NCBI GenBank assembly: GCA_023460975.1
Contig: JAEWOG010000010.1
Location: 1 to 43,591, forward strand
DNA: 43,591 nt
Direction of reading: 5' to 3'
DNA from: Actinomycetes bacterium
GTDB lineage: Bacteria; Actinomycetota; Actinomycetes; Propionibacteriales; Nocardioidaceae
A program made the translations under genes and the position numbers. The notes under the pieces were generated by a model. It saw nothing but the letters and a program-made list of their open reading frames with translations. It did no database searches and had not been told where the DNA came from. Of the stretch, positions 18,092 through 25,779 are shown in pieces. Numbering within the stretch: position 1 is the stretch's first letter; every line of letters starts with the position of its first letter.

Positions 18092-18137
18092 TCCGCATGC
18101 ACGGATGATTTGTCACCTTTGCTTCCGTGCATGCGGA
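18092..18137. promoter_or_regulatory. Large inverted-repeat operator of the mod operon
   Basis: TCCGCATGCACGGA (18092-18105) and its exact reverse complement TCCGTGCATGCGGA (18124-18137) stand 32 bp apart centre to centre, about three helical turns. Each arm is itself a near-palindrome, TCCG-N6-CGGA. It sits directly upstream of the regulator gene and between it and the divergent DUF4245 gene; the likely ligand is the HTH-Mop regulator itself (inference). Confidence 0.7.
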
Positions 18138-18189
18138 ACTATGACTGCCTGCGTACGAACCCTGCTGCGTACGGGGTGGTGCCGCTTGG

Positions 18190-18195
18190 GAGAAT
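18190..18195 (+). promoter_or_regulatory. -10 box of the DUF4245 gene (leaderless)
   Basis: GAGAAT six bases before GTG 18202. Confidence 0.4.
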
Positions 18196-18201
18196 GGGAC
18201 G

Positions 18202-18759
18202 GTGAGCGAGAAGCCCAGCCGTTACGACCGCACGTTCCCCGGCCTCATCGGCGCGATGATCGTGACGCTGCTGGCCGTCGTGGCCTTCGTGGCGTGGCGA
18301 GGCACCTTCCGCGACAACAAGGAGGTCGAGGTCCCCACCGTCGACTGGCGCCAGAGCGTCGAACTGGCCCAGGAGGCCAACCTCCCGATCGTCGCCCCGA
18401 CCGACCTCCCCGACGGATGGCGTGCCACCAGCGTGGACCTCGTTGCCGTCGGCGACCAGCGGTGGGGGATGGGCGTGCTCACCGATTCCGAGAGCTTCGT
18501 GGGCCTGCGGCAACAGGACGCCTCCCTGGTGACGATGGTGGAGACCTACATCGACAAGGACGCCGAGAGCGGCGGCGAGGTCACGCTCGAGAGCTCCGTC
18601 TCGACGACGTGGGAAACGTGGAGCGACGACGGCGGTGACCTGGGGTACGCGACCGAGGTCGGCGACGACGTACTGCTCGTCTACGGCTCGGCGGGCAAGG
18701 AAGCACTGGAGGAGTTCATCGCTCTGCTCGAGGTCGTGGAGCCTGCGCCTGCGGAGTGA
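18202..18759 (+). CDS. DUF4245 membrane-anchored protein
   Basis: 185 residues. A short cytosolic N-terminus is followed by one membrane helix (about residues 12-33, GLIGAMIVTLLAVVAFVAW) and an extracytoplasmic domain with the DUF4245 motifs PTDLPDGWRATSV and VGLRQQDAS. Function unknown. The family is conserved beside glpX and xseBA in actinobacteria, as it is here apart from the inserted mod operon and repeat array. Confidence 0.85.
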   Translation: MSEKPSRYDRTFPGLIGAMIVTLLAVVAFVAWRGTFRDNKEVEVPTVDWRQSVELAQEANLPIVAPTDLPDGWRATSVDLVAVGDQRWGMGVLTDSESFVGLRQQDASLVTMVETYIDKDAESGGEVTLESSVSTTWETWSDDGGDLGYATEVGDDVLLVYGSAGKEALEEFIALLEVVEPAPAE

Positions 18760-18922
18760 CGTTCTGGGCGGGCGTCATACGAACCTGCTGGTTTGGGTCG
18801 GGCGTCATACAAACCCGCTGGCTTGGGGCGGGCGTCATACGAACCCGCTCGCTTGCGCCCGGCGTCATACGAACCCGCTCTCTTGGGCCCGGCGTCATAC
18901 GAACCCACTGGCTCGGCCCCGG

Positions 18923-18964
18923 CGTCATACGAACCCGCAGCTATACGTACGGGTCTGTATGACG
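18923..18964. repeat. Central hairpin of repeat block 1
   Basis: Begins CGTCATACGAACCCG and ends CGGGTCTGTATGACG, pairing around a loop containing CTATACGTA; 42 bases. Identical to 19114-19155. Confidence 0.8.
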
Positions 18965-19113
18965 GGTGGCGCCGCAGGCGCGCCTTGTATGACGGATGCC
19001 GCCGTTTGGCGAGTTTGTATGACGCGGCCTGGCGTGAGGAGTCCTGGGTCGGGCGTCATACGAACCGGCTGGTTTGGGCCCGGCGTCATACGAACCGGCG
19101 CGCTTGGGCCCGG

Positions 19114-19155
19114 CGTCATACGAACCCGCAGCTATACGTACGGGTCTGTATGACG
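19114..19155. repeat. Central hairpin of repeat block 2
   Basis: Exact second copy of the 42-bp hairpin at 18923-18964, implying recent block duplication or gene-conversion-like homogenisation. Confidence 0.8.
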
Positions 19156-19365
19156 CAGGACCAGACGGGCGACGCTTTGTATGACGCGGGACCGGGCGGG
19201 CGACGCTATGTATGACGCAGGACCAGACGGGCGACGCTATGTATGACGCAGGACCGGGCGGGCGGCGGCTTTGTATGACGCACCCCGACCGCCATTCGTA
19301 CGACCGCACCCTTCGTACGACCCACGCCAACGCCGAATCGGCCCACGCCAGGGGCGATCGGATCC

Positions 19366-19581
19366 CTATTCGCCGGAGTTGTCATCCTCGAGTACGGCGT
19401 CCAGGCGGGCCCGGGCGCCGTCGAGCCAGTCCTGGCAGACGCCGGCAAGCTTTTCGCCTCGCTCCCACAGGGCGAGTGATGCTTCGAGGGTGGTCCCGCC
19501 GGTCTCGAGAGCGCGGACGACCTCGATGAGTTCCTCGCGGGCCTCTTCGTAGGAGGGGGCCTCCTGCGTCGGGTCAGTCAT
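19366..19581 (-). CDS. xseB: Exodeoxyribonuclease VII small subunit
   Basis: 71 residues, the usual length. Motifs SYEEAREELIEVVRALETGG and LEASLALWERGEKL are those of XseB, which assembles in several copies on XseA to degrade single-stranded DNA. ATG 19581 overlaps the xseA stop by eight bases. Its stop lies about 85 bases from the repeat array. Confidence 0.93.
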   Translation of the reverse strand: MTDPTQEAPSYEEAREELIEVVRALETGGTTLEASLALWERGEKLAGVCQDWLDGARARLDAVLEDDNSGE

Positions 19582-20956
19582 CGCTGTCTCCTTCGGACGT
19601 TCGTTGGGCGGGAGCCTTGGTGGCCGGAGTGTCTGGAGCCGGGGTGCCTGGAGTCGGGGTGTCTGGAGCCGGGCCCCGAGCCGCAGTGCCTGGAGCCTCC
19701 GTGCCGGACGCGGCGGCGCTGTGATCCACGGCGTCGGGGGTGACGGCATCGACGATGACGGCCAGGCGACCGTCGGCGAGGCGTACGGAGAGGGGTGCGC
19801 CTGCTGCCGTGTCGGCGACGGACGTGAGCACTCCGCCATCGGCGGTCTGCACGACCGCGTATCCGCGGCGCAGGGTCTCCAGCGGCGACAGCGCCCGGGC
19901 GCGAGCGCGTTGGTGCGCGATCTCGTCGCCCGCACGTTCGAGGCGGTGGGTGAGGACGCGCCGGGCGCGTTCGCGCATCTGGGTGACCTCGCTGGAGCGC
20001 TCGGCCAGCATCGTGCGGGGATCCGCCATCACGGGTCGGGTGCGGAAGGCGTCCAGCCGCTCCTGCTCGCGGACCACGAGGTCGCGCATGAGCGTGCGGA
20101 GTCGGTCGCGGGCCCACAGGACGCCGCGCACCTCCTCGGCCATGTCGGGCACGACCAGCTTTGCGGCGTCCGTCGGGGTGGAGGCGCGGACGTCGGCCAC
20201 CAGGTCGAGCAGCGGCTGGTCCGGTTCGTGGCCGATCGCGGAGACGACGGGCGTGCGCAACCCGTGCACGACCCGGATCAGGCCCTCGTCGGAGAAGGGC
20301 AGGAGGTCCTCGAACGAACCCCCGCCGCGAGCCACGACGATCACGTCGACGTCCGGATTGCGCTCGAGGCGTTCGAGCGCGTCGATGACCTCACTGGTGC
20401 AGCGCACTCCCTGCATGGCCGCGTGGACGACCGTGAACTGCACCGCGGGCCACCGTCGCGACGCGTTGTCCAGCACGTCGCGCTCGGCGGCGCTGTTGGG
20501 GGCGGTGACCAGCCCGATGCGGCGGGGGAGGAACGGGAGGTCGCGCTTGAGCTCGGGCGCGAACAGGCCCTCCGCCGCCAGCAGTTGCCGCCGCCGCTCC
20601 AGCCGCGCAAGCAGCTCGCCCTCACCCACCATCCGGATCTCGCGCGCAGCGAGGCTGAACGACCCGCGGTTGGCGTAGAAGCTCGGCCGCGCGTGGACCA
20701 CGACGCTCGCGCCCTCGACGAGCGGCACCTCCATGGCGTCCAACAGCGCCCGTGGGCAGGTCAGGGTGACCGAGATGTCCGCCACGGTGTCGCGCAGGGT
20801 CATGAACACCGTGGCCATCCCCGGACGCCGGGTCACCTGGGCGATCTGGCCCTCGACCCAGACCCCGCCCAGCCGGTCGATCCACTGGCTGACCGCGTTG
20901 GCCACCGCGCGCACCGGCGCTGGTGACTCGGCAGTGGCGTCGCGCAGTGAAACCAT
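19574..20956 (-). CDS. xseA: Exodeoxyribonuclease VII large subunit
   Basis: 460 residues, cytosolic nuclease acting in repair. N-terminal OB-fold (WVEGQIAQVTRRPG), then the catalytic region with VITAPNSAAERDVL-like and VIVVARGGGSFEDLLPFSDE motifs and SAIGHEPDQPLLD. The last 50 residues are a Pro/Thr/Ala-rich low-complexity tail encoded by short tandem repeats, beyond the conserved family end. ATG 20956 is preceded at six bases by TATCCT; upstream open frame is a shadow of the divergent methyltransferase gene. Confidence 0.93.
   Translation of the reverse strand: MVSLRDATAESPAPVRAVANAVSQWIDRLGGVWVEGQIAQVTRRPGMATVFMTLRDTVADISVTLTCPRALLDAMEVPLVEGASVVVHARPSFYANRGSFSLAAREIRMVGEGELLARLERRRQLLAAEGLFAPELKRDLPFLPRRIGLVTAPNSAAERDVLDNASRRWPAVQFTVVHAAMQGVRCTSEVIDALERLERNPDVDVIVVARGGGSFEDLLPFSDEGLIRVVHGLRTPVVSAIGHEPDQPLLDLVADVRASTPTDAAKLVVPDMAEEVRGVLWARDRLRTLMRDLVVREQERLDAFRTRPVMADPRTMLAERSSEVTQMRERARRVLTHRLERAGDEIAHQRARARALSPLETLRRGYAVVQTADGGVLTSVADTAAGAPLSVRLADGRLAVIVDAVTPDAVDHSAAASGTEAPGTAARGPAPDTPTPGTPAPDTPATKAPAQRTSEGDSDD
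19631..19675. repeat. 15-bp tandem repeat in the xseA tail
   Basis: Three copies of a 15-base unit like GTCTGGAGCCGGGGT plus a degenerate fourth near 19688; encodes the PTP/PAPDTP repeats of the XseA C-terminus. Confidence 0.7.
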
Positions 20957-20962
20957 GGCGCG

Positions 20963-20968
20963 AGGATA
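20963..20968 (-). promoter_or_regulatory. -10 box of xseA (leaderless)
   Basis: TATCCT on the minus strand six bases before ATG 20956; only 21 bases separate the divergent xseA and methyltransferase starts. Confidence 0.5.
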
Positions 20969-20977
20969 GGGGAGGCC

Positions 20978-21793
20978 ATGGACAGTTTCAGCGAGCACGG
21001 AGCGCTCACGGCGCGCCTGCGCTCTGCTGGGTGTGTCTTCGCCGAGGAAGAGGCTGCTCTGCTCGCCGAAGCCGGCAGTGCCGGCGCCGACCTCGAAGCC
21101 CTCGTACGCCGCCGCATCGCCGGCGAGCCCCTCGAGCACGTCCTCGGCTGGGTGGACTTCGACGGGGCCCGGCTCCACGTGGGGCCGGGTGCCTTCGTAC
21201 CCCGCCAGCGCACCCGGTTGCTGGCACGCCTGGCCTCCGCTCTGGTGCGCGCTCAGCCGGAGGGAGCCGTACGCCTGCTCGAGGTCTGCTGTGGGGTTGC
21301 CCCGGTGGCGGCCACCATCGCTCGCGACCATCCGGGCTGCGACGTGCTGGCGGTCGACATCGACCCGCGCGCCACGGCGTACGCGGCACTCAACCTCGGC
21401 AGTCATCGGGTCCGTACGGGGGACCTGTTCGAGCCGGTGCCGCGTGAGTGGCGTGGGCGGGTCGACGTGTGCGTGGCCAACGCGCCGTACGTGCCCAGCG
21501 GCGAAGTCGTCCTGATGCCCGCCGAGGCGCGCGACCACGAGCCGTTGCACACGCTGGCGGGGGGTGCCGACGGGCTCGACCTGCACCGCCGGATCGCCGC
21601 TGAGGTGTCGCGCTGGCTCGCGCCCGGAGGGGTCGTGCTGGTGGAGGTCTCGACCGCGCAGGCTGCGCACGCGCAGGAAGTGTTCGCGGCGGCCGGGCTG
21701 GGGGTGCGCACCGAGCGGGATGAGGACCTCGACGCGACTGTGGTGGTCGCGACGTGGCCCGGCGTGCGGACGCCTCCTAGACTCGGACCATGA
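20978..21793 (+). CDS. PrmC/HemK-related protein-(glutamine-N5) methyltransferase paralogue
   Basis: 271 residues. N-terminal helical domain with RRIAGEPLEHVLGWVDF, as in PrmC, then a class I SAM-binding fold: LLEVCCGVAPVAATIA (motif I), VDIDPRA (acid binding the ribose), and NAPYVP in place of the NPPY catalytic loop. The N-A-P-Y variant is typical of the actinobacterial PrmC-related group rather than the release-factor methylase itself, so the substrate is uncertain. ATG 20978 has GGGGAGG only two bases upstream, an unusually short spacing. Its end overlaps the ispH start (ATGA), and it contains the ispH -10 box. Confidence 0.82.
   Translation: MDSFSEHGALTARLRSAGCVFAEEEAALLAEAGSAGADLEALVRRRIAGEPLEHVLGWVDFDGARLHVGPGAFVPRQRTRLLARLASALVRAQPEGAVRLLEVCCGVAPVAATIARDHPGCDVLAVDIDPRATAYAALNLGSHRVRTGDLFEPVPREWRGRVDVCVANAPYVPSGEVVLMPAEARDHEPLHTLAGGADGLDLHRRIAAEVSRWLAPGGVVLVEVSTAQAAHAQEVFAAAGLGVRTERDEDLDATVVVATWPGVRTPPRLGP
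21778..21783 (+). promoter_or_regulatory. -10 box of ispH (leaderless), inside the upstream gene
   Basis: TAGACT six bases before ATG 21790, within the last codons of the methyltransferase gene; same box and spacing as at 22885. Confidence 0.5.
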
Positions 21794-22797
21794 CCACCGA
21801 CCTCGGCATCCCCCCGGTCCTCGACCCCGAGAGCGCCAAGACCGTGCTGCTCGCCGCCCCGCGCGGCTACTGCGCGGGCGTGGACCGCGCGGTGATCACC
21901 GTCGAGAAGGCTCTCGACCTGTACGGCGCCCCGGTGTACGTCCGCAAGGAGATCGTGCACAACAAGCACGTCGTCTCTACGCTGCAGGAGCGCGGCGCGA
22001 TCTTCGTCGACGAACTCGACGTCGTCCCCGAGGGCTCGACCGTGGTCTTCTCCGCCCACGGTGTCTCCCCGGCGGTCCACGCCGAGGCGGCCGAGCGCGG
22101 CCTCAAGACGATCGACGCCACCTGCCCGCTCGTGACGAAGGTGCACCACGAGGCCAAGCGGTTCGCTGCCGACGACTACGACATCCTGCTCATCGGCCAC
22201 GCCGGCCACGAGGAGGTGGAGGGCACCGCTGGTGAGGCGCCCGACCACATCCAGCTGGTGGAGTCGCCCGAGGACGTCGCCCGGATCGAGGTCCGCGACC
22301 CCGCCAAGGTGGCGTGGCTGTCGCAGACCACGCTGTCGGTCGACGAGACGATGGCCACGGTCAAGGCGATCCGGGAGAAGTTCCCGCTGCTGCTCGACCC
22401 GCCCAGCGACGACATCTGCTACGCCACCCAGAACCGCCAGCTCGCGGTGAAGGAGATCGCGACGGACTCCGACCTCGTCATCGTGGTGGGTTCGCGCAAC
22501 TCCTCCAACTCCGTACGACTCGTCGAGGTCGCCCTCGAAGCGGGCGCCGGGGCCTCGCACCTGGTCGACTACGCCCACGAGATCGATGAGGCGTGGCTTG
22601 AGGGCGTCGAGACCGTGTCGGTGACCTCGGGAGCGTCCGTGCCCGAGGAGCTCGTGCAGGGTGTGCTGTCCTTCCTCGCTGAGCGCGGCTACCCCGACGC
22701 ACGCGCTGTCCATTCGGCCGAGGAGTCGCTCATCTTCGCCCTGCCGCCGGAGCTGCGTCGCGACCTGCGCGCCGCGCAGAAGGCCGCTCAGGGCTGA
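21790..22797 (+). CDS. ispH: 4-hydroxy-3-methylbut-2-enyl diphosphate reductase
   Basis: Last step of the MEP isoprenoid pathway, giving IPP and DMAPP; cytosolic 4Fe-4S enzyme. 335 residues. The three cluster cysteines are Cys28 (APRGYCAGVDRAV), Cys112 (ATCPLVTKVH) and Cys210 (DDICYATQNRQ). HNKHVV and HGVSP carry the diphosphate-binding histidines; the catalytic glutamate lies in the EGTAGE segment. Neighbour of xseAB in actinobacteria, as here. Confidence 0.96.
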   Translation: MTTDLGIPPVLDPESAKTVLLAAPRGYCAGVDRAVITVEKALDLYGAPVYVRKEIVHNKHVVSTLQERGAIFVDELDVVPEGSTVVFSAHGVSPAVHAEAAERGLKTIDATCPLVTKVHHEAKRFAADDYDILLIGHAGHEEVEGTAGEAPDHIQLVESPEDVARIEVRDPAKVAWLSQTTLSVDETMATVKAIREKFPLLLDPPSDDICYATQNRQLAVKEIATDSDLVIVVGSRNSSNSVRLVEVALEAGAGASHLVDYAHEIDEAWLEGVETVSVTSGASVPEELVQGVLSFLAERGYPDARAVHSAEESLIFALPPELRRDLRAAQKAAQG

Positions 22798-22813
22798 CCT
22801 GCGCGGACCGGCA

Positions 22814-22858
22814 ACGTCATACGGTGGGCGCCACTCTCACGCTCGGCGCGTATGACGT
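22814..22858. terminator. Inverted repeat after ispH sharing the array core
   Basis: ACGTCATAC (22814-22822) and GTATGACGT (22850-22858), perfect 9-bp arms, 27-base loop. The arms carry the same CGTCATAC core as the 18771-19280 array. Position just after ispH fits a terminator or a solo member of the repeat family. Confidence 0.5.
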
Positions 22859-22884
22859 CAGCCGGGGTTTGGGCGTGGACGACC

Positions 22885-22890
22885 TAGACT
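22885..22890 (+). promoter_or_regulatory. -10 box of the YciO/Sua5 gene (leaderless)
   Basis: TAGACT six bases before GTG 22897. Confidence 0.5.
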
Positions 22891-22896
22891 CAACGC

Positions 22897-23520
22897 GTGG
22901 CCCGCTACCTCGACATTCATCCCGACAACCCCCAGCCGCGTCTGATCGGCCAGGTGGTCGAGGCGCTGCGTGACGATGCCCTGATCGCCTACCCCACTGA
23001 CTCGGGGTACGCGTTGGGTGCCCAGCTCGGCAACCGCGACGGCCGTGACCGCATCCTGCGAATCCGCGACCTCGACGACCGGCACCACTTCACGCTCATG
23101 TGCCGCGACTTCGCGCAGCTGGGGCAGTTCGTGCACGTGGACAACACGGCGTTTCGCGCCATCAAGGCGAGCACGCCGGGGCCGTACACGTTCATCCTGC
23201 CCGCGACCGGCGAGGTGCCCAAGCGACTGATGCACCCGAAGAAGCGCACGGTGGGCGTCCGCATCCCCGAGCACGTGCTGGTGCAGACACTGCTCGCCGA
23301 GTTGGGGGAGCCGATGCTGACCAGCACGCTGATCCTGCCGGGCGAGTCGGAGGCGCGGACGATGGGCTGGGAGGTCAAGGAGGAGCTGGACCACGTCGTC
23401 GACATCGTGATCGAGTCGGGCGAGGTGACTGCGGAGCCGACAACGGTGGTCGACTGGTCCGAGGGGGCACCCGAGGTCATTCGGTACGGCGCGGGGGACG
23501 CGGCGCGCTTCGAGGAGTGA
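22897..23520 (+). CDS. Sua5/YciO/YrdC-family protein (YciO type)
   Basis: 207 residues, single YrdC-like fold. TDSGYALGAQLGN and KRTVGVRIPEH are the nucleotide-binding motifs; PGPYTFILPAT is the usual central motif. The TDSGYAL form and the RIRDLDDRHHFTLMC segment place it with YciO rather than with the canonical L-threonylcarbamoyladenylate synthase TsaC/Sua5 (which normally has TDTVYGL). It may act in tRNA t6A formation or another nucleotide-linked reaction. GTG start with no Shine-Dalgarno, leaderless. Confidence 0.85.
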   Translation: MARYLDIHPDNPQPRLIGQVVEALRDDALIAYPTDSGYALGAQLGNRDGRDRILRIRDLDDRHHFTLMCRDFAQLGQFVHVDNTAFRAIKASTPGPYTFILPATGEVPKRLMHPKKRTVGVRIPEHVLVQTLLAELGEPMLTSTLILPGESEARTMGWEVKEELDHVVDIVIESGEVTAEPTTVVDWSEGAPEVIRYGAGDAARFEE

Positions 23521-23536
23521 CTCTCGCGGCAGGCGG

Positions 23537-23935
23537 CTAGGCGTCCGCTTGGCGGGCGCGGAATCCCATCCAGCCCAGGCAGAGCACGAATCCGGCGAGA
23601 AGCGCCCAACTGTGGCGGACCATCCCGGACACCAAGGTCTGGGTGAACCCGTCTCCTGCCTCACCCAATGCTTCGGGCGCCACCAGCGCGACGAGGGTGA
23701 ACACGGCGAGCATCATGATGGGCGGCATCAGGGCGACGATGAAGAAGTCGTCCAGCCTCACGAGTGCGGCTAGCCCCAGGCACAGCGTGACGAAGGCCAG
23801 ATCGAAGAACAGGCTGACGCGGCCCACGATGAACACGTCGATCGTCACGGCGGTGAGCGCCACAGCCATCCCGAGGGCAACCAACTGACGCCCGGGTTCT
23901 TGACCGACGTCCCAGAGGGCCTTCGCCTGGCTCAC
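23537..23935 (-). CDS. DUF6542-like small membrane protein
   Basis: 132 residues, four hydrophobic segments (about 18-36, 41-60, 64-88, 106-125). The middle part (FFDLAFVTLCLGLAALVRLD then IVALMPPIMMLAVF) fits the actinobacterial DUF6542 family, often located near ychF and xseA. Function unknown. GTG 23935 is chosen because TACGGT lies six bases upstream; a longer start near 23971 would include this promoter. Confidence 0.6.
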   Translation of the reverse strand: MSQAKALWDVGQEPGRQLVALGMAVALTAVTIDVFIVGRVSLFFDLAFVTLCLGLAALVRLDDFFIVALMPPIMMLAVFTLVALVAPEALGEAGDGFTQTLVSGMVRHSWALLAGFVLCLGWMGFRARQADA

Positions 23936-23941
23936 GCGTCC

Positions 23942-23947
23942 ACCGTA
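23942..23947 (-). promoter_or_regulatory. -10 box of the DUF6542-like gene (leaderless)
   Basis: TACGGT on the minus strand six bases before GTG 23935. Confidence 0.45.
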
Positions 23948-23957
23948 GGGCCCCATC

Positions 23958-25202
23958 TCATGCGCTCTCACTCCGGCGCGCCGCAGCGGACGCTGATGGG
24001 TCGCCGGTCCGGGGCGGCTCTGGGGCGCCCCAGTCCTCGCTCAGGGGCCCTGTCTCGGGTGCCATGGCGGGCGCGGCGTGGTGGCCGAGGGCGTCGAAGT
24101 CGGTGGGCCGGGCGCCCTCGAACTCCGGTGCGCTGAGGCGCCTGGTGACGGCCTCCACCTGGCGAGGTGAGGGGAGGTCGGCGTCGCTCACCCCCAGGTC
24201 GCGGAACCGGCGCGCCTGCACGAGGACCCGGCCCTCGAGGGAGCCGACGGAGGAGTTGTACGCCTCCACCGCGCCCGACAGGGAGCGGCCCAACTTGTCG
24301 AGGTGACCGCCGAGCGTGGAGAGCCGGTCGTGGAGCTCACGGCCGAGCTGCTGCACCTCGCCTGCGCGCTCGGCGAGGCGCTCGTGGGTCCACCCCTGGG
24401 AGATGGTGCGCAGGAGCGCGATGAGCGTGGTGGGGGTGGCGAGGACGACGCCGCGGTCGGCGGCGTACTCGAGCAGGTCGGAGGAGGACTCCAGCGCCGC
24501 AGAGAGGAATGCCTCGGCCGGCACGAACATCACGACGAACTCGGGTGCCTGGGGCAGGTGGCGCCAGTACGCCTTGCGGCCCAGCGTGTCGACATGCTGA
24601 CGCATCTGGCGGGCATGGCGGTCCAGGTGAGTGCTCCGGGCGTCGTCGTCATCGCTGCCCGTGGCGTCGAGGAACGCGTCGAGCGGCACCTTGGCATCCA
24701 CCACGACGTCACGCCCCCCGGACATGTGCACGACGAGGTCGGGCCGCAGGGCGCCCTCCTCGAGGGTGACCTGCTCGGAGAAGTCGCATCGGTCGACCAT
24801 CCCCGCCAGCTCCACGGCTCGACGCAGGTGCAACTCGCCCCACCGCCCGCGGACCTGAGGCTTGCGCAACGCCGTCGAGAGCGTCTGGGTCTCCCTGCGC
24901 AGCACGTCGGTGGAGTGGCGCATCGCGTCGACCTGCTCGTGCAACTGCGACTGCCACGCCACGCGGTCCCGAGCGAGGTCGTGCAACTGGTCGTGCAGCC
25001 TGTCCAGGGACTCCCGCACGACCGCATGGTCGGCGGCGCGCAGCTCGAGGGCGTCACGCGCGTCATCGCGGCGGGCGATCTCCGCCTGGGCGACCTCGAC
25101 GGGACGGCCGCGCGCCCAGAGAACGCCGATCACGGCGCCGAGGCCCAGGCCAATCAGTCCGCCCAGCAGCACGAGGGTCAGTGCGAGCAGTGTCGAGTCC
25201 AT
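23958..25202 (-). CDS. rmuC: DNA recombination protein RmuC
   Basis: 414 residues. N-terminal membrane helix (residues about 3-28), a coiled-coil region, then the RmuC nuclease-like domain: GRWGELHLRRAVELAGM, PDLVVHMSGGRDVVVDAKVPLDAF (PD-(D/E)xK-type core with DAK) and FVPAEAFLSAALE. RmuC limits recombination at inverted repeats in E. coli. ATG 25202 gives the standard short membrane-anchor start; ATG 25214 or a TTG at 25232 are in-frame alternatives. The C-terminal 40 residues are low complexity. Confidence 0.9.
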   Translation of the reverse strand: MDSTLLALTLVLLGGLIGLGLGAVIGVLWARGRPVEVAQAEIARRDDARDALELRAADHAVVRESLDRLHDQLHDLARDRVAWQSQLHEQVDAMRHSTDVLRRETQTLSTALRKPQVRGRWGELHLRRAVELAGMVDRCDFSEQVTLEEGALRPDLVVHMSGGRDVVVDAKVPLDAFLDATGSDDDDARSTHLDRHARQMRQHVDTLGRKAYWRHLPQAPEFVVMFVPAEAFLSAALESSSDLLEYAADRGVVLATPTTLIALLRTISQGWTHERLAERAGEVQQLGRELHDRLSTLGGHLDKLGRSLSGAVEAYNSSVGSLEGRVLVQARRFRDLGVSDADLPSPRQVEAVTRRLSAPEFEGARPTDFDALGHHAAPAMAPETGPLSEDWGAPEPPRTGDPSASAAARRSESA

Positions 25203-25283
25203 GGCCGACAGCATGCCGGGATGCACTGACAAAACCGTGCCGCGCGGCCGGGCGAGGCCAACGTACGGCCCCGGAAATGACAG

Positions 25284-25315
25284 GAGCGGCTCGACCCTCG
25301 TGGGTCGTGCCGCTC
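25284..25315 (-). terminator. Hairpin terminator after the PLDc_N-SHOCT gene
   Basis: GAGCGGC (25284-25290) pairs with GCCGCTC (25309-25315) and CGACCC (25292-25297) with GGGTCG (25302-25307), with one T-T mismatch and a short loop. Read on the minus strand it lies just past the stop at 25333. Confidence 0.6.
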
Positions 25316-25332
25316 TTGGTGCGGTCAGGTTG

Positions 25333-25716
25333 TCAGGCCAGCGCCTTGGTCTTGAGCGCGTCGAACTCGGCCTGGTCGATGACGCCGGCGTCCAACAGGG
25401 CCTTGGCGCGGGCGATCTCGTCGGCGGGCGAGCCGGCCCCGGCCGACACGGAGCGGATGTAGGCCTCGGTGTCGGTCTGCGCGGCCTGCAGGGCGGCGAC
25501 GTTGCGGTCGGCCATGCCCTTCCCGCGCAGGATGAGGTAGACGAGCGAGGTGAGCATCGGGATCAGGATGAGGAAGAAGATCCACACGGCCTTGATCCAG
25601 CCGCTGGTCTCACGGTCGCGGAAGAGATCGGTGATGACCTGGAAGAGCACGACCAGGTATGCGAACAGCAGGAAGGCCGACATCAGCAGCCAGAAGAAGT
25701 CCCAGAATGAATCCAC
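25333..25716 (-). CDS. PLDc_N / SHOCT small membrane protein
   Basis: 127 residues. Two membrane helices (about 5-28 and 40-62) with the PLDc_N motif FRDRETSGWIKAVWIFFLI, then a linker and a C-terminal SHOCT domain (DEIARAKALLDAGVIDQAEF, residues about 96-125). These proteins are common in actinobacteria; function unknown, possibly oligomerisation or envelope-associated. GTG 25716 is preceded at six bases by TACATT. Confidence 0.85.
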   Translation of the reverse strand: MDSFWDFFWLLMSAFLLFAYLVVLFQVITDLFRDRETSGWIKAVWIFFLILIPMLTSLVYLILRGKGMADRNVAALQAAQTDTEAYIRSVSAGAGSPADEIARAKALLDAGVIDQAEFDALKTKALA

Positions 25717-25722
25717 GTCGGC

Positions 25723-25728
25723 AATGTA
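25723..25728 (-). promoter_or_regulatory. -10 box of the PLDc_N-SHOCT gene (leaderless)
   Basis: TACATT on the minus strand six bases before GTG 25716. Confidence 0.5.
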
Positions 25729-25779
25729 CTCGTCGCCGCGGCTGCCCGCAGCAGTCCCGGCCGTACCTGCGACCTGAAA

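Larger units (their letters stand above)
18771..19280. repeat. Array of about 17 CGTCATAC repeats in two inverted blocks (BIME-like)
   Basis: The unit core is GGCGTCATACGAACCC followed by about 14 variable bases. Forward cores begin at 18773, 18803, 18833, 18863, 18893 and 18923 (exact 30-bp period); inverted cores GTATGACG at 18957, 18987 and 19017. A second block has forward cores at 19054, 19084 and 19114, then inverted cores at 19148, 19179, 19210, 19241 and 19273. Each block turns from forward to inverted through an identical 42-bp hairpin. It fills the gap between the convergent DUF4245 and xseB genes. Because the period is a multiple of three, open frames run through it on both strands, but I do not call them genes. 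Confidence 0.9.

Noticed and set aside
18771..19280. CRISPR array
   Set aside because: The conserved part is only about 16 bases, the variable parts are themselves related, the orientation switches within the array, and no cas genes are present.
18681..19330. Small repetitive proteins in several frames (GVIRTR- or RMTPGP-type repeats)
   Set aside because: The open frames follow from a 30-bp period in stop-free GC-rich repeats on both strands; no ribosome sites, no consistent frame across both blocks.
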